Source of the DNA: Paenibacillus foliorum
GTDB lineage: Bacteria; Bacillota; Bacilli; Paenibacillales; NBRC-103111
NCBI RefSeq assembly: GCF_013141765.1
Contig: NZ_WHOD01000087.1
Location: 186,001 to 250,000 of the forward strand
Length of the DNA stretch: 64,000 nt
Direction: 5' to 3'
Part shown: piece after piece, positions 36,618 through 45,782 of the stretch
Numbering within the stretch: position 1 is the first letter of the stretch
Layout: each line of letters begins with the position of its first letter
The notes under the pieces: model-generated
Told to the model about the DNA's origin: nothing
What the model saw: only the letters and a program-made list of their open reading frames with translations
The model's database searches: none
Translations under genes and position numbers: made by a program

Positions 36618-36633
36618 ATTAAACCGGTTTAAT
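36618..36633. promoter_or_regulatory. LacI-type operator O2
   Basis: This is an exact second copy of ATTAAACCGGTTTAAT, 66 bp centre to centre from O1 and downstream of the expected transcription start. The pair would allow DNA looping or a roadblock. Confidence 0.8.
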
Positions 36634-36657
36634 CTATCAGGAGGTGAGGGTGCAGCA

Positions 36658-36690
36658 ATGATTTTTAGTTTTTTTATGAAGAAGAACTGA
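36658..36690 (+). CDS. Candidate 10-codon leader peptide
   Basis: A very strong ribosome site (AGGAGGTGA, 36639-36647) precedes ATG 36658, which opens MIFSFFMKKN and stops at TGA. The stop is 31 bp before the TTG start of the binding-protein gene. This could be a translated leader affecting the following gene, or a degenerate former start. Only the ribosome site supports it. Confidence 0.35.
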   Translation: MIFSFFMKKN

Positions 36691-36721
36691 AGTATTAGTT
36701 ATTACAATGGAGGGGATTAGT

Positions 36722-38677
36722 TTGAAAAAGAACGGCTTGCTCTTTTTGATGATTTTGATCCTAACAGTAGTTTTGGCAGCATGTGAAAGTGATCCAACAG
36801 CCAAAACAACAGTGGAGGTAACGAAGACTCCTGCTCCTGTTGTTCCAGTGAAGACAGATGGGTATAAAGAAGCTCCGATGCTCAATAAACTTGTTACTGC
36901 CGGCACGCTGAAGCCAGTTGTAGAACGGATGCCTGTTAAAGAAGATATCATGGTGGAAAACGTTCTTGAGGAGATAGGCAAATACGGCGGTGAATGGAAG
37001 CTCCCCTGGAAGGGACGGGATGACCGTTGGGTTGTAGGTCAACCTACCGAGGAGGCGCTGTTCCGTTTTAATAAGGATGGAAGTACGATTGAGCCGAACG
37101 TGGCCAAAGGCTATGAAGTGAATAAAGATTCGACTGAGTTTACGATCTTTTTGAGGAAAGGTATGAAGTGGTCGGACGGAATGCCTTTTACAGCTGACGA
37201 TGTGCTGTTCTATTGGGAACACATGTTGACTAAAGAAACCTTCGGTAAAAAAATATATGACGCTTATTACTCAGTTGATGCGAAAACCGGAGAAAAAGCA
37301 TTAGCCCAAATTACAAAAGTGGATGATTATACATTTAAGGTTACTCATAAGTTTCCTAGCGTGCAATTTTTAGAGCGTGTAGCGATTGACAATAAGTGGT
37401 TCCACGCACCGGCTCATTTTCAAAAAACGATTCTTCCGGAATATATCGGTGAAGAAAAAACGCTCGAAATAGCTAAAAAATGGGGCTTCGCCGATGTGAA
37501 ATCCTTCTTGGTTGCAACGGGATATTACTATTGGGTACACCCGGAAATCCCGACATTAAGAGCTTGGGTAGCTAAGAACGATCCGAATAGCGACCAATTT
37601 ATTATGGAACGTAACGCTTATTTCTGGAAGGTCGATAAAGAGGGCAACCAACTCCCTTATATGGATCGTATCGTAGCTTCTAAGGTTCAAGATCCTGCTC
37701 AAAGAATTCTGGGAGCGTTGGCCGGAAATTTCAATCTTCTTGACTTTGACTTTAAGGATTTTACGGTTTTGAAGGAAAATGAGAAAAAAGCGGACTTCCG
37801 TGTAATGAATTGGTCCACACCAGATTGGTCAAGTACCGGTCTTCAATTAAATCAAACAACCGAAGACCCTAAGCTGCGCAAGCTGTTCCAAGATATTAAA
37901 TTTAGAGAAGCATTGTCTGTTGCCGTTGACCGCAAAGAAATTTCGGAAATTGTAACGAATGGATTAGGGAAATCTCAGCAGGCATCTGTTCCAGAAGGTT
38001 TGGTCGGATACCAAAAAGGTTGGGCTGAGCAATGGAGTGCTTATGATCCGAAACGTGCTAACCAGCTGTTGGATGAACTAGGCTTAACTAAGCGTGATAA
38101 AAATAACTTCCGTTTACATGAGGATGGTTCGGATTTATCACTTACCATCATTGAGTCAGGTCCTGAAAGCATGTCTTTCCTTGAGTTAGCCAAAAAGTAT
38201 ATTGAGACTGTCGGCGTTAAGGTTGATATCAAAGTGGTTGATAAAGGAACACATCAGGAGCTTAAGTACTCCAACAAAATTCCTGTAACGACAGAAAACA
38301 TGGGTTTGGTCAATGTTGCTTTCCGGCCGGATACACTCGTACCTTTGAGAGTATTAACGCCTTGGAGCATCCAGTACGGACTTTATAATCAATCCGGTGG
38401 GAAAGAAGGAGTTAAACCCGAAGGGGATGTAGCTTTAATATTCGAAAACTGGAATAAAGTAAAAGCCTCTACATCGAAAGAGGAAGTTCTGAAATGGAGC
38501 AATGAAATTATTAAGATTCATCAAAAGAACCAGTGGGTGATCGGATATACAGGTCCAACACCTAAGCTGATTGTCGCTTCGAATAAAGTACGCAATGTGC
38601 CGAAGGATTTGATTTTCGCGGACGAATTCCGAAGCATCGGCCATGGCCATCCTTCCCAATTTTTTATTAAGCAATAG
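36722..38677 (+). CDS. ABC transporter substrate-binding lipoprotein, family 5
   Basis: This protein of 651 residues is read from TTG 36722, behind GGAGGGG; an ATG at 36707 overlaps that site. The lipoprotein signal ends in the lipobox LAAC, so it is anchored outside the membrane. Signatures of the SBP_bac_5 (oligopeptide/dipeptide type) family include LRKGMKWSDGMPFTADDV, WKVDKEGNQLPYMDRI and SVAVDRKEI. The family also carries opines and oligosaccharides. The sugar-linked neighbours (LacI, Gfo/Idh/MocA, ThuA) favour a glycoside ligand. It is the first structural gene after the operators, with a hairpin after it. Confidence 0.9.
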   Translation: MKKNGLLFLMILILTVVLAACESDPTAKTTVEVTKTPAPVVPVKTDGYKEAPMLNKLVTAGTLKPVVERMPVKEDIMVENVLEEIGKYGGEWKLPWKGRDDRWVVGQPTEEALFRFNKDGSTIEPNVAKGYEVNKDSTEFTIFLRKGMKWSDGMPFTADDVLFYWEHMLTKETFGKKIYDAYYSVDAKTGEKALAQITKVDDYTFKVTHKFPSVQFLERVAIDNKWFHAPAHFQKTILPEYIGEEKTLEIAKKWGFADVKSFLVATGYYYWVHPEIPTLRAWVAKNDPNSDQFIMERNAYFWKVDKEGNQLPYMDRIVASKVQDPAQRILGALAGNFNLLDFDFKDFTVLKENEKKADFRVMNWSTPDWSSTGLQLNQTTEDPKLRKLFQDIKFREALSVAVDRKEISEIVTNGLGKSQQASVPEGLVGYQKGWAEQWSAYDPKRANQLLDELGLTKRDKNNFRLHEDGSDLSLTIIESGPESMSFLELAKKYIETVGVKVDIKVVDKGTHQELKYSNKIPVTTENMGLVNVAFRPDTLVPLRVLTPWSIQYGLYNQSGGKEGVKPEGDVALIFENWNKVKASTSKEEVLKWSNEIIKIHQKNQWVIGYTGPTPKLIVASNKVRNVPKDLIFADEFRSIGHGHPSQFFIKQ

Positions 38678-38696
38678 CTTGATTCTTTAAACGGAA

Positions 38697-38734
38697 TCTA
38701 ATAGGGAGTGATTAGGGTCATTCCCTTATTAGAT
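38697..38734 (+). other. Intercistronic hairpin after the binding-protein gene
   Basis: TCTAATAGGGA pairs with TCCCTTATTAGA. There is no T-run. Such stem-loops between binding-protein and permease genes commonly stabilise the upstream mRNA, giving more binding protein than membrane parts. Confidence 0.55.
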
Positions 38735-38776
38735 ACTTAGCTGGATCTTCGAATTAAGCGGAGAGGATAGGATAGA

Positions 38777-39775
38777 ATGCTCCAATATATTTTAAGAAGA
38801 ATCATTCTGGTTATACCGGTCGTTATTGTCATTTCAGCCATCGTCTTCTACATTATTCAGCTGCCGCCGGGGGATTATGTATCTAACTATGCAGCCAAGA
38901 TGTCAGTGGCAGGCGATATCATGTCACAGCAAGATATGGATGAGATGAGAGCAAGCTTGCAATTAGATAAGCCATGGTTTATTCAATATTTGGTTTGGGT
39001 GAAAAACATCGTTTTTCATTTTGACTTCGGCTATTCCTTCCTTTTTAATAAACCGGTTCTTGCCGTCATCGAACAGTACATGGCTTTGACGTTAATTGTT
39101 TCTTTGGTAACTATGGCTTTTACTTATTTAGTAGCCATTCCTATCGGCATTTACTGTGCGGTCAAGCAATATTCAGCAGGTGACTATCTTTTTTCAGCTT
39201 TAGGGTTTCTTGGTATGGCTACCCCGCATTTTTTATTAGCCATTATATTAATGTATTTATCGTACGTATATTTCGGTGATCCGCTGCTAGGGCTATTTTC
39301 AAGCGAATATGTAAATGCCTCATGGTCTATGGGCAAGGTTTTGGATTTGCTGAAGCATATGATCATTCCTGTTATTGTAATTGGGCTGGCGAATACAGCA
39401 GAGCTGATTCGTGTCATGCGAGGCCAAATGCTGGATGAATTGAACAAGCCTAATGTCGTTACGGCCAGATCGAAGGGCCTGTCAGAAACGAAAATATTGC
39501 TTAAATATCCGACACGTGCTGCTTTGAATCCTATCGTCAGTACGATTGGATGGTCACTAACCTCTATTTTTACGGGTTCAACCATTACAGCCATTGTTCT
39601 GAATTTACCTATTCAAGGACCTGTGATGTATAACGCCTTATTAGGTCAAGATATGTACTTGGCTGGTACCTGGTTGTTGTTCATGGCAGTATTAACGGTC
39701 GTGGGAACATTGATTTCGGATATTTTATTGGCATGGCTCGATCCAAAAATTCGCACAGAGTTCAGAGGTATGTGA
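38777..39775 (+). CDS. ABC transporter permease, DppB/OppB type
   Basis: This 332-residue protein has six predicted membrane helices. It opens with MLQYILRRIILVIPVVIVIS, the hallmark of DppB/OppB permeases, and carries the coupling-helix (EAA) region around VVTARSKGLSETKILLKYPTR, which docks on the ATPases. It forms the channel with the next protein, four bases downstream. Confidence 0.92.
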   Translation: MLQYILRRIILVIPVVIVISAIVFYIIQLPPGDYVSNYAAKMSVAGDIMSQQDMDEMRASLQLDKPWFIQYLVWVKNIVFHFDFGYSFLFNKPVLAVIEQYMALTLIVSLVTMAFTYLVAIPIGIYCAVKQYSAGDYLFSALGFLGMATPHFLLAIILMYLSYVYFGDPLLGLFSSEYVNASWSMGKVLDLLKHMIIPVIVIGLANTAELIRVMRGQMLDELNKPNVVTARSKGLSETKILLKYPTRAALNPIVSTIGWSLTSIFTGSTITAIVLNLPIQGPVMYNALLGQDMYLAGTWLLFMAVLTVVGTLISDILLAWLDPKIRTEFRGM

Positions 39776-39778
39776 TCT

Positions 39779-40924
39779 ATGAAAACAATACCGGTACCGG
39801 GAAAACAGAGAATGAACCTTTTCAGAAAGAAAACAAACAACGATGTCTACTACAGCTCACAATGGCGTCTTATGTACCAAAGGTTGAAAAGGCATAAACT
39901 GGCAAGAGTCAGCTTGTTTATTTTATCTATTTTCTACATTGCAGCCCTCTTCGCACAGTTTATTGCGCCCTACGACTTGCAGAGCTATGACAGTAAATAT
40001 GTCAATGCACCTCCAATGAAAATGAAGTTTATAGATGCCGAAGGTCAATTTCATCTTAGACCGTTCGTCTATGAATTGAAATCAGGCAGAGATCCGGTTA
40101 CATTCCGCAAAATGTTTGTGGACGACGAGAAGATCAAGTATTCGGTCCGTTTTTTAGTAGAGGGCGAAAGCTATAAATTTCTCGGTCTCATCCCTACCAA
40201 AATCCATTTGTTTGGAGTCGATCAACCAGGACGTTTATTCATGTTCGGTACGGATGGAATGGGCAGAGACATATTTTCGCGAATCATTCTCGGCAGTCAA
40301 ATTTCATTAAGCATCCCTCTGCTTGGAGTAGCGATTAGCTTTGTATTAGGCTTGATTATCGGAGGGATCTCCGGATATTTCGGAGGATGGATCGATTCTG
40401 TGATTCAGCGGATTATAGAAGTCATTCGTTCGTTCCCGACGCTACCCTTGTGGATGGCATTATCAGCTGCAATACCGCCACGTATACCTGTAGTCACGAT
40501 GTATATTTATATTGTTATCATCTTTGCATTTATTGGGTGGACGGAGCTGGCAAGGGTTGCCAGAGGTAAGTTTATCTCATTGAAAAATGAGGAGTATGTA
40601 TTAGCAGCCAAGATAGCCGGTGTCAGTCCTGCCAAAATCATAATGAAGCATCTTATACCCGGGTTTATCAGCTATTTGGTTGTAGCAACGACTCTGGCTA
40701 TACCTAGTATGATTCTCGGCGAGACGGCTATGAGTTTTCTAGGGCTTGGCATTCGTTCACCTGCGACCAGCTGGGGAGTTCTTCTGCAAGAAGCTCAGCA
40801 GATCGATAATGTGGCTTTATATCCATGGAAGCTCATTCCTCTAGGCTTTGTTATCGTTACCGTATTAACATTTAATTTTCTGGGTGACGGATTACGCGAT
40901 GCTGCAGATCCATACAAGAAGTAA
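39779..40924 (+). CDS. ABC transporter permease, DppC/OppC type, with long external insertion
   Basis: This 381-residue protein is longer than usual for DppC (about 290-310). After the first helix (SLFILSIFYIAALFAQFI) a loop of about 100 residues (APYDLQSYDSKYVN to GVDQPGRLF) faces outside before the FGTDGMGRDIFSR motif. The EAA region is EEYVLAAKIAGVSPAKIIMKH. Such insertions occur in a subset of importers with large family 5 binding proteins and probably contact them. ATG 39779 is preceded by AGAGGT; ATG 39812 is an alternative. Confidence 0.88.
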   Translation: MKTIPVPGKQRMNLFRKKTNNDVYYSSQWRLMYQRLKRHKLARVSLFILSIFYIAALFAQFIAPYDLQSYDSKYVNAPPMKMKFIDAEGQFHLRPFVYELKSGRDPVTFRKMFVDDEKIKYSVRFLVEGESYKFLGLIPTKIHLFGVDQPGRLFMFGTDGMGRDIFSRIILGSQISLSIPLLGVAISFVLGLIIGGISGYFGGWIDSVIQRIIEVIRSFPTLPLWMALSAAIPPRIPVVTMYIYIVIIFAFIGWTELARVARGKFISLKNEEYVLAAKIAGVSPAKIIMKHLIPGFISYLVVATTLAIPSMILGETAMSFLGLGIRSPATSWGVLLQEAQQIDNVALYPWKLIPLGFVIVTVLTFNFLGDGLRDAADPYKK

Positions 40925-40958
40925 GGATATTAACTTATGGGTATAGTGAGGGGATATT

Positions 40959-41996
40959 ATGACAGCTCATGCTTCACCCTCGGAACAGCCCCTTCTCTCC
41001 GTTCAAGATCTCAGAATTCGCATTCAAATGGATAATGGGGAATTGAACGCCGTAGATGGGGTAGACTTCGAGATTCGGAAGGGAAAAACATTAGGTCTTG
41101 TTGGAGAATCCGGTTGCGGTAAAAGTCTGACAAGTAGGGCTATTATAAGTATCAATCCGAAAGAGTGTGAAACGACAGGCACAATTGTATATCAGTCATC
41201 ATCCGAGAAGGAATTGAACTCATTAAACTTGTTGTCCTTGGATTCGCGGAGTAAACAGATACGATCGATTAGAGGCCGAAAGATAGCGATGATATTCCAA
41301 GAGCCTATGACCGCATTTTCACCTATGTATACAATTGGGAATCAGATTATGGAATCGATTTTAATCCATCGTACCAAGAATAAAAAAGAAGCTAAGCAAA
41401 TTGCGCTTGAAATGCTAAGCAAGGTTGGTATATCTGATCAAGAGAAGCGGTTCGATCAGTATCCGCATGAATTTTCCGGAGGTATGCGGCAGCGGGCGAT
41501 GATCTCTATGGCCTTGTCCTGCAATCCTGAATTATTGATCGCTGATGAGCCCACAACGGCACTTGATGTAACGATTCAGGCACAAGTGCTGGAATTAATG
41601 AAAGGGCTGCAGAAGGAATTCGGTATGGCCATTCTGCTAGTGACTCATGATCTTGGCATCATCGCGGAAATGTGCGACGAGGTGGCTGTTATGTATTTGG
41701 GGAAAATTGTCGAGCAATCGACAGTCAAGGAAATTTTCAATAATCCTAAACATCCTTATACTAAAGGGCTGCTGAGGTCGATGCCGAGAATGGGCAGCAA
41801 TAAAACGAAGCGGTTGGAATCGATTGAAGGAACCGTTCCGATTGCTACGAATATGCCGCCGATGTGCGGCTTTTATGAACGCTGCAATGACCGGATTGAA
41901 GGCGTATGCAACATGCAAGCTGTACCGAAAACTCAGATTGCAGAGAATCATATGGTCAGATGCTTTCTTTACCAGGATAAGAATGAAGGAGACTAA
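40959..41996 (+). CDS. ABC transporter ATP-binding protein, OppD/DppD type
   Basis: This 345-residue ATPase has Walker A GESGCGKS, the signature SGGMRQRAMIS, Walker B LLIADEPTTALD, and the switch His in THD. The C-terminal oligopeptide-transporter extension contains CGFYERC and further Cys residues, which may bind an iron-sulfur cluster as in characterised DppD proteins. It works with the next gene as a heterodimer driving import. Confidence 0.93.
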   Translation: MTAHASPSEQPLLSVQDLRIRIQMDNGELNAVDGVDFEIRKGKTLGLVGESGCGKSLTSRAIISINPKECETTGTIVYQSSSEKELNSLNLLSLDSRSKQIRSIRGRKIAMIFQEPMTAFSPMYTIGNQIMESILIHRTKNKKEAKQIALEMLSKVGISDQEKRFDQYPHEFSGGMRQRAMISMALSCNPELLIADEPTTALDVTIQAQVLELMKGLQKEFGMAILLVTHDLGIIAEMCDEVAVMYLGKIVEQSTVKEIFNNPKHPYTKGLLRSMPRMGSNKTKRLESIEGTVPIATNMPPMCGFYERCNDRIEGVCNMQAVPKTQIAENHMVRCFLYQDKNEGD

Positions 41997-41998
41997 GT

Positions 41999-43018
41999 AT
42001 GTCTAAACGTATACTGAATGTAAGCAATCTGAATAAGGATTTTCATGTGAAATCCGATAAAAAGTTGTTTAGCAAGCCTTCTTCAATCCGAGTGTTAAGC
42101 AATGTTTCATTTGAGCTTTATGAGGGTGAAACCTTAAGTATTGTAGGTGAATCGGGCTGCGGAAAAACGACTTTAGGCCGATGTCTTGTAAGAGTGGTCA
42201 ATGCCTCCTCGGGTGAAGTTATGTATCATACGGGAGAGGGAGAGCAGGTTGATTTCTTAAAGCTGCGGGGAAAAGAATTTAAGAAGCTTAGAAAAGATAT
42301 TCAAATGATATTTCAAGATCCTTATTCATCGTTAAGTCCGAGGATGAGCGTATATGACATTATCTCCGAGCCTTTGCTGGCCAACTTCAAGCTATCTAAG
42401 GCGGAGGTGGATGAGAAGGTTACACAAATTGCTCAAAAAACCGGATTAAACGTCAGTTACCTGAAACGGTATCCGCATGCTTTTTCCGGGGGGCAAAGAC
42501 AGCGTATCGCTATAGCTCGGTCACTTATTACTAATCCCAGACTTATCGTATGTGATGAAGCTGTTTCGGCATTGGATGTATCGATTAAAGCACAAATAAT
42601 TAACCTGCTTAAGGACCTTCAAGAGCAGCTGCAGATCACGTATATTTTCATTTCCCACGATCTATCTATCGTTCAGAACATCTCCGACCGAGTAGCTGTA
42701 ATGCACTTGGGAAGAATTGTGGAATTAGCGCCTGTGGATTCAATATTTGAACATCCGAAGCATCCTTATACGGAAGCGCTTTTGTCAGCTGTACCTGAGC
42801 CTGATCCCAATTTGAAAAAGGATAGAATTATTCTTGAAGGTGAGGTTCCCAATCCGGCGAATCCACCAAGCGGTTGTCATTTTCATCCAAGATGCGCTTA
42901 CAGGACCGATAAATGTATCCAGCAGGAGCCAGAGCTTCGTGCGGTAACCGATAATCATTATGTTGCATGCCACTATGCAGACGAACTCCAATTGAGAGGT
43001 GTAAACAATGGACACTAA
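41999..43018 (+). CDS. ABC transporter ATP-binding protein, OppF/DppF type
   Basis: This 339-residue partner ATPase carries GESGCGKTT (Walker A), SGGQRQRIAIA (signature), LIVCDEAVSALD (Walker B) and SHDLS (switch). The C-terminal extension GCHFHPRCAY is standard. Note CDEAVSALD in place of DEPTSALD, a common OppF variation. It starts two bases after the previous stop, and its end overlaps the HAD gene by 11 bp. Confidence 0.93.
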   Translation: MSKRILNVSNLNKDFHVKSDKKLFSKPSSIRVLSNVSFELYEGETLSIVGESGCGKTTLGRCLVRVVNASSGEVMYHTGEGEQVDFLKLRGKEFKKLRKDIQMIFQDPYSSLSPRMSVYDIISEPLLANFKLSKAEVDEKVTQIAQKTGLNVSYLKRYPHAFSGGQRQRIAIARSLITNPRLIVCDEAVSALDVSIKAQIINLLKDLQEQLQITYIFISHDLSIVQNISDRVAVMHLGRIVELAPVDSIFEHPKHPYTEALLSAVPEPDPNLKKDRIILEGEVPNPANPPSGCHFHPRCAYRTDKCIQQEPELRAVTDNHYVACHYADELQLRGVNNGH

Positions 43019-43613
43019 TACAGAGATTTCCGAAGTTTCTGAGCCTAAGAAGCTAATTATTTTTCTGGATTGCGGAGATACGATTATTGATGAAGGAACG
43101 GAGATACGGGATGAGCATGATGTCGTCATTCAAGCAAATGTAATTCCAGGAGCAGATGTAATGGTTAAAACGCTGGCCGAACGAGGCTATACACTTGCTA
43201 TAGTGGCGGATGGCCTTGCGCAATCGTTTAAAAATATTTTGACGCAAAACGGTTTGTACGATTATTTCACGACGATGGTTTATTCAGAAACGGTTAAAGC
43301 GTTCAAGCCGAGTCCACGTATGTTTAAAGCGGCGATTGGAGCTTTGGATCTTAGTGAAGAGGACTGCTCTCGAATTATTATGGTTGGCAACAATTTGAGC
43401 CGGGACGTAAAGGGAGCCAATCAGATGGGGATCCGAAGCGTTTTCCTAAGCTGGACACCCCGATATCCTAAGCTGCATGCAGACGATAGCGAGAAACCGG
43501 ACTATACAATCAGTGAACCGTTGGAATTGATTGATTTAGCGGAAAAGCTCAATCAGCAATTAGAGTTGGTTGAAATGCCGAAAGGATGCTTAACAAGGAA
43601 TGGCCAAAATTGA
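43008..43613 (+). CDS. HAD-superfamily hydrolase
   Basis: This 201-residue protein has motif I FLDCGDTI, in which the usual second Asp position (D-x-D) is Gly and an Asp follows one place later. This LDxGDT form is found in several HAD subfamilies. VADGL may be motif II, the Lys is in KAFKPS, and VGNNLSRDVKGANQMG is motif IV. It is an HAD phosphatase-like protein with a small cap. It overlaps both neighbours (OppF by 11 bp, LacI by 14 bp), so it is an integral operon member. A role in processing an imported phosphorylated or phosphorylatable sugar is possible. Confidence 0.78.
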   Translation: MDTNTEISEVSEPKKLIIFLDCGDTIIDEGTEIRDEHDVVIQANVIPGADVMVKTLAERGYTLAIVADGLAQSFKNILTQNGLYDYFTTMVYSETVKAFKPSPRMFKAAIGALDLSEEDCSRIIMVGNNLSRDVKGANQMGIRSVFLSWTPRYPKLHADDSEKPDYTISEPLELIDLAEKLNQQLELVEMPKGCLTRNGQN

Positions 43614-44670
43614 TGATGTTGCTAGATTGGCGAAAGTTTCAAAAGGGACCGTATCGAATGTGTTTAGCCAAAAGAGACCTACAAGTAAAGAAGTAACAGA
43701 CAGAGTAATGAAGGTTTCCAGACAATTAAATTACGTACCGAATCATATTGCGCGCAGCTTAGTGACTAAGAAAACAATGGCTATTGGGCTGACCATTCCA
43801 CATGGGAACTTCTTCTTCAGCGCATTTCATAATCAATTTATCAACGGGGTTATTTTAGAGGCTTCCTATTACGGATATAGGGTCTTGCTTGATATGATTC
43901 CTGTGCAAAAGGTAAAAACACCGTTCTTGTCGAGTTATCCGATTGATGGTGCGATTGTAATGAGTCCTGCCACGGATGATGAGCGTATCAACCTTATGCA
44001 TCATGAACAAATCCCCTTTATTACGGTTGGTAGAGTAATGAATTCCAATGTTAAGGACACGTCGAGTGTGGATAGTGATAATTTGATGATTATTTATTCC
44101 ATATGCCAATATTTAATAGATAAGGGTCATAGGAACATCATGTTTTTAAATGCTAATGAGCTTATGACCGTTTCCATTGACAGAAAAGCAGGGTTCATAA
44201 AGGCAATGGAAGATAATCAAATCCATATAGAGGAGCACATGATTCATCATAAGCCTGCTATACTTTCGAGTGAATACATGGATTACGGATATGAAGAGAC
44301 CATGCATACACTAGGCAAGCTTGAGAAAAAGGTAACGGCTATTATCGCAGATGATGACCGCACTGCATTTAGCGTTATGAACGCTATCAAGGATTTGGAG
44401 CTTAGGGTGCCTGAAGATGTATCTTTATTTGTAATATGCGGAGATCTCTCTATGATGAATCAATCCAACCCTTCCTTAACCAGCATGGATTTACAGCCCT
44501 CGGAGCTGGGAGTTCAAGCTGTCAGAATGTTAATGCACAAATTAGATGTGTTACCCGGATATTTCCCGGAAAATATTATTGTAGAAAGTAAAATTATTGA
44601 AAGAGATTCTTGTTCATCCATTTCCTCAGCACATGCTTACGAAGAAAGTTTCCCTAAAGCGAAACTCTAA
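43600..44670 (+). CDS. LacI-family transcriptional regulator
   Basis: This 356-residue protein has the N-terminal helix-turn-helix MAKIDDVARLAKVSKGTVSN and a hinge-helix region ending at NHIARSLVTKKT. The periplasmic-binding-protein-like effector domain follows (about 62-340). It binds palindromic operators with a central CpG; the two ATTAAACCGGTTTAAT sites at 36552 and 36618 are the obvious targets. Encoded inside the operon it controls, it forms a feedback loop. The inducer is probably the imported glycoside or a metabolite of it. Confidence 0.9.
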   Translation: MAKIDDVARLAKVSKGTVSNVFSQKRPTSKEVTDRVMKVSRQLNYVPNHIARSLVTKKTMAIGLTIPHGNFFFSAFHNQFINGVILEASYYGYRVLLDMIPVQKVKTPFLSSYPIDGAIVMSPATDDERINLMHHEQIPFITVGRVMNSNVKDTSSVDSDNLMIIYSICQYLIDKGHRNIMFLNANELMTVSIDRKAGFIKAMEDNQIHIEEHMIHHKPAILSSEYMDYGYEETMHTLGKLEKKVTAIIADDDRTAFSVMNAIKDLELRVPEDVSLFVICGDLSMMNQSNPSLTSMDLQPSELGVQAVRMLMHKLDVLPGYFPENIIVESKIIERDSCSSISSAHAYEESFPKAKL

Positions 44671-44680
44671 GGAGGATAAA

Positions 44681-45742
44681 ATGAGTAAAAAAATATGGAA
44701 TGTTGGCATTATTGGTCTTGGAGGCATAGGCGATTCTCATATGAACAATCTCTTGAAAGTCGCTAATACTAGGGTTGCTGCCATTTGTGATGTGAACACG
44801 CAAGCAGTTGAACAAGTGGGTGACCGTTTGAACTTGGCTGCCGACAAAAGGTATAGCCATTACAAGGAGCTCATCTCTGATGCAGACGTTGATTTTGTTA
44901 TATCAGGTGTTTCAAATAAGTATCATGCTGATATATTGAAATGCGCTATTGAATTCAGTAAACCGATAGTTTCGGAGAAGCCCTTCACGCGAACGATGGA
45001 GGAGGCTGATGAGTTGTTAGCGTTGTATGAGAAAAATCCGATTCCTTGCATGATTGGCTTTTCATATCGGTACAGACCCTGCTTCCAATACGTTAAAGAG
45101 CTTTTGGAGCAAGGGGCGTTAGGTCAGATACGGCATATTGCAGCCCACTATTTACAAGAGGAAAATGCCCCCATGTTTAATCATGAATACACCTGGAGAT
45201 TCAACAAAGAAATCGCGGGTACAGGGATTCTAGCCGATATTGGATCTCACATGGTTGATGCAGCACGTTTTTTTGTGGGGGAATTTACCAAGGTGGCTGG
45301 CATGATGAGTACGTTTATAGATCATCGTGTAGATCCAAGAACCAACCAACCGGTTAAGGTAGATGTGGATGATTTTGCCGGATTCCAATGTGAGCTTGCT
45401 GGAGGTGTAATGGGCACGTTTTATACGCATAAGAATGCAATAGGAACTAATAATCAGTTTAATATAACTTTGTTTGGTGATCTGGGCACAGTTAGAATTT
45501 CGGTTGAAAAACCAAATGAGGTTCATTTGAGCGTTAGAGATGGCGAGAACTTGGAATTGATTGATAAAATCGTTCATCTGGAGTCGGGGAATAGGAAACT
45601 AATGCTACAGGATTTTGTGGATAGTTTGGAAAATAATTCTAATTCTTATTTCTTCCCCACCTTTATGGATGGTTACCGTAACCAACAAGTCATGCAAATG
45701 ATCATAGATTCATCTAGAGATGGTGTAGCGAGGAGCAATTAA
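44681..45742 (+). CDS. Gfo/Idh/MocA-family oxidoreductase
   Basis: This protein of 353 residues starts at ATG 44681, behind AAGGAGG; a longer reading to 44597 overlaps the regulator. The Rossmann motif GIIGLGGIGDSH (NAD(P) binding) and the SEKPFTRT motif with the conserved Lys-Pro are present. A GTGILADIGSHMVDAARFF block carries the conserved Asp/His pair. The family oxidises hydroxyl groups of sugars and inositols, often at C3. With the ThuA-like protein that follows it resembles the ThuA/ThuB pair that converts disaccharides via 3-keto intermediates. Confidence 0.9.
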   Translation: MSKKIWNVGIIGLGGIGDSHMNNLLKVANTRVAAICDVNTQAVEQVGDRLNLAADKRYSHYKELISDADVDFVISGVSNKYHADILKCAIEFSKPIVSEKPFTRTMEEADELLALYEKNPIPCMIGFSYRYRPCFQYVKELLEQGALGQIRHIAAHYLQEENAPMFNHEYTWRFNKEIAGTGILADIGSHMVDAARFFVGEFTKVAGMMSTFIDHRVDPRTNQPVKVDVDDFAGFQCELAGGVMGTFYTHKNAIGTNNQFNITLFGDLGTVRISVEKPNEVHLSVRDGENLELIDKIVHLESGNRKLMLQDFVDSLENNSNSYFFPTFMDGYRNQQVMQMIIDSSRDGVARSN

Positions 45743-45782
45743 CTACGTTCTAAATTACATGTTTCGAAAAGGAGCTAATTTC

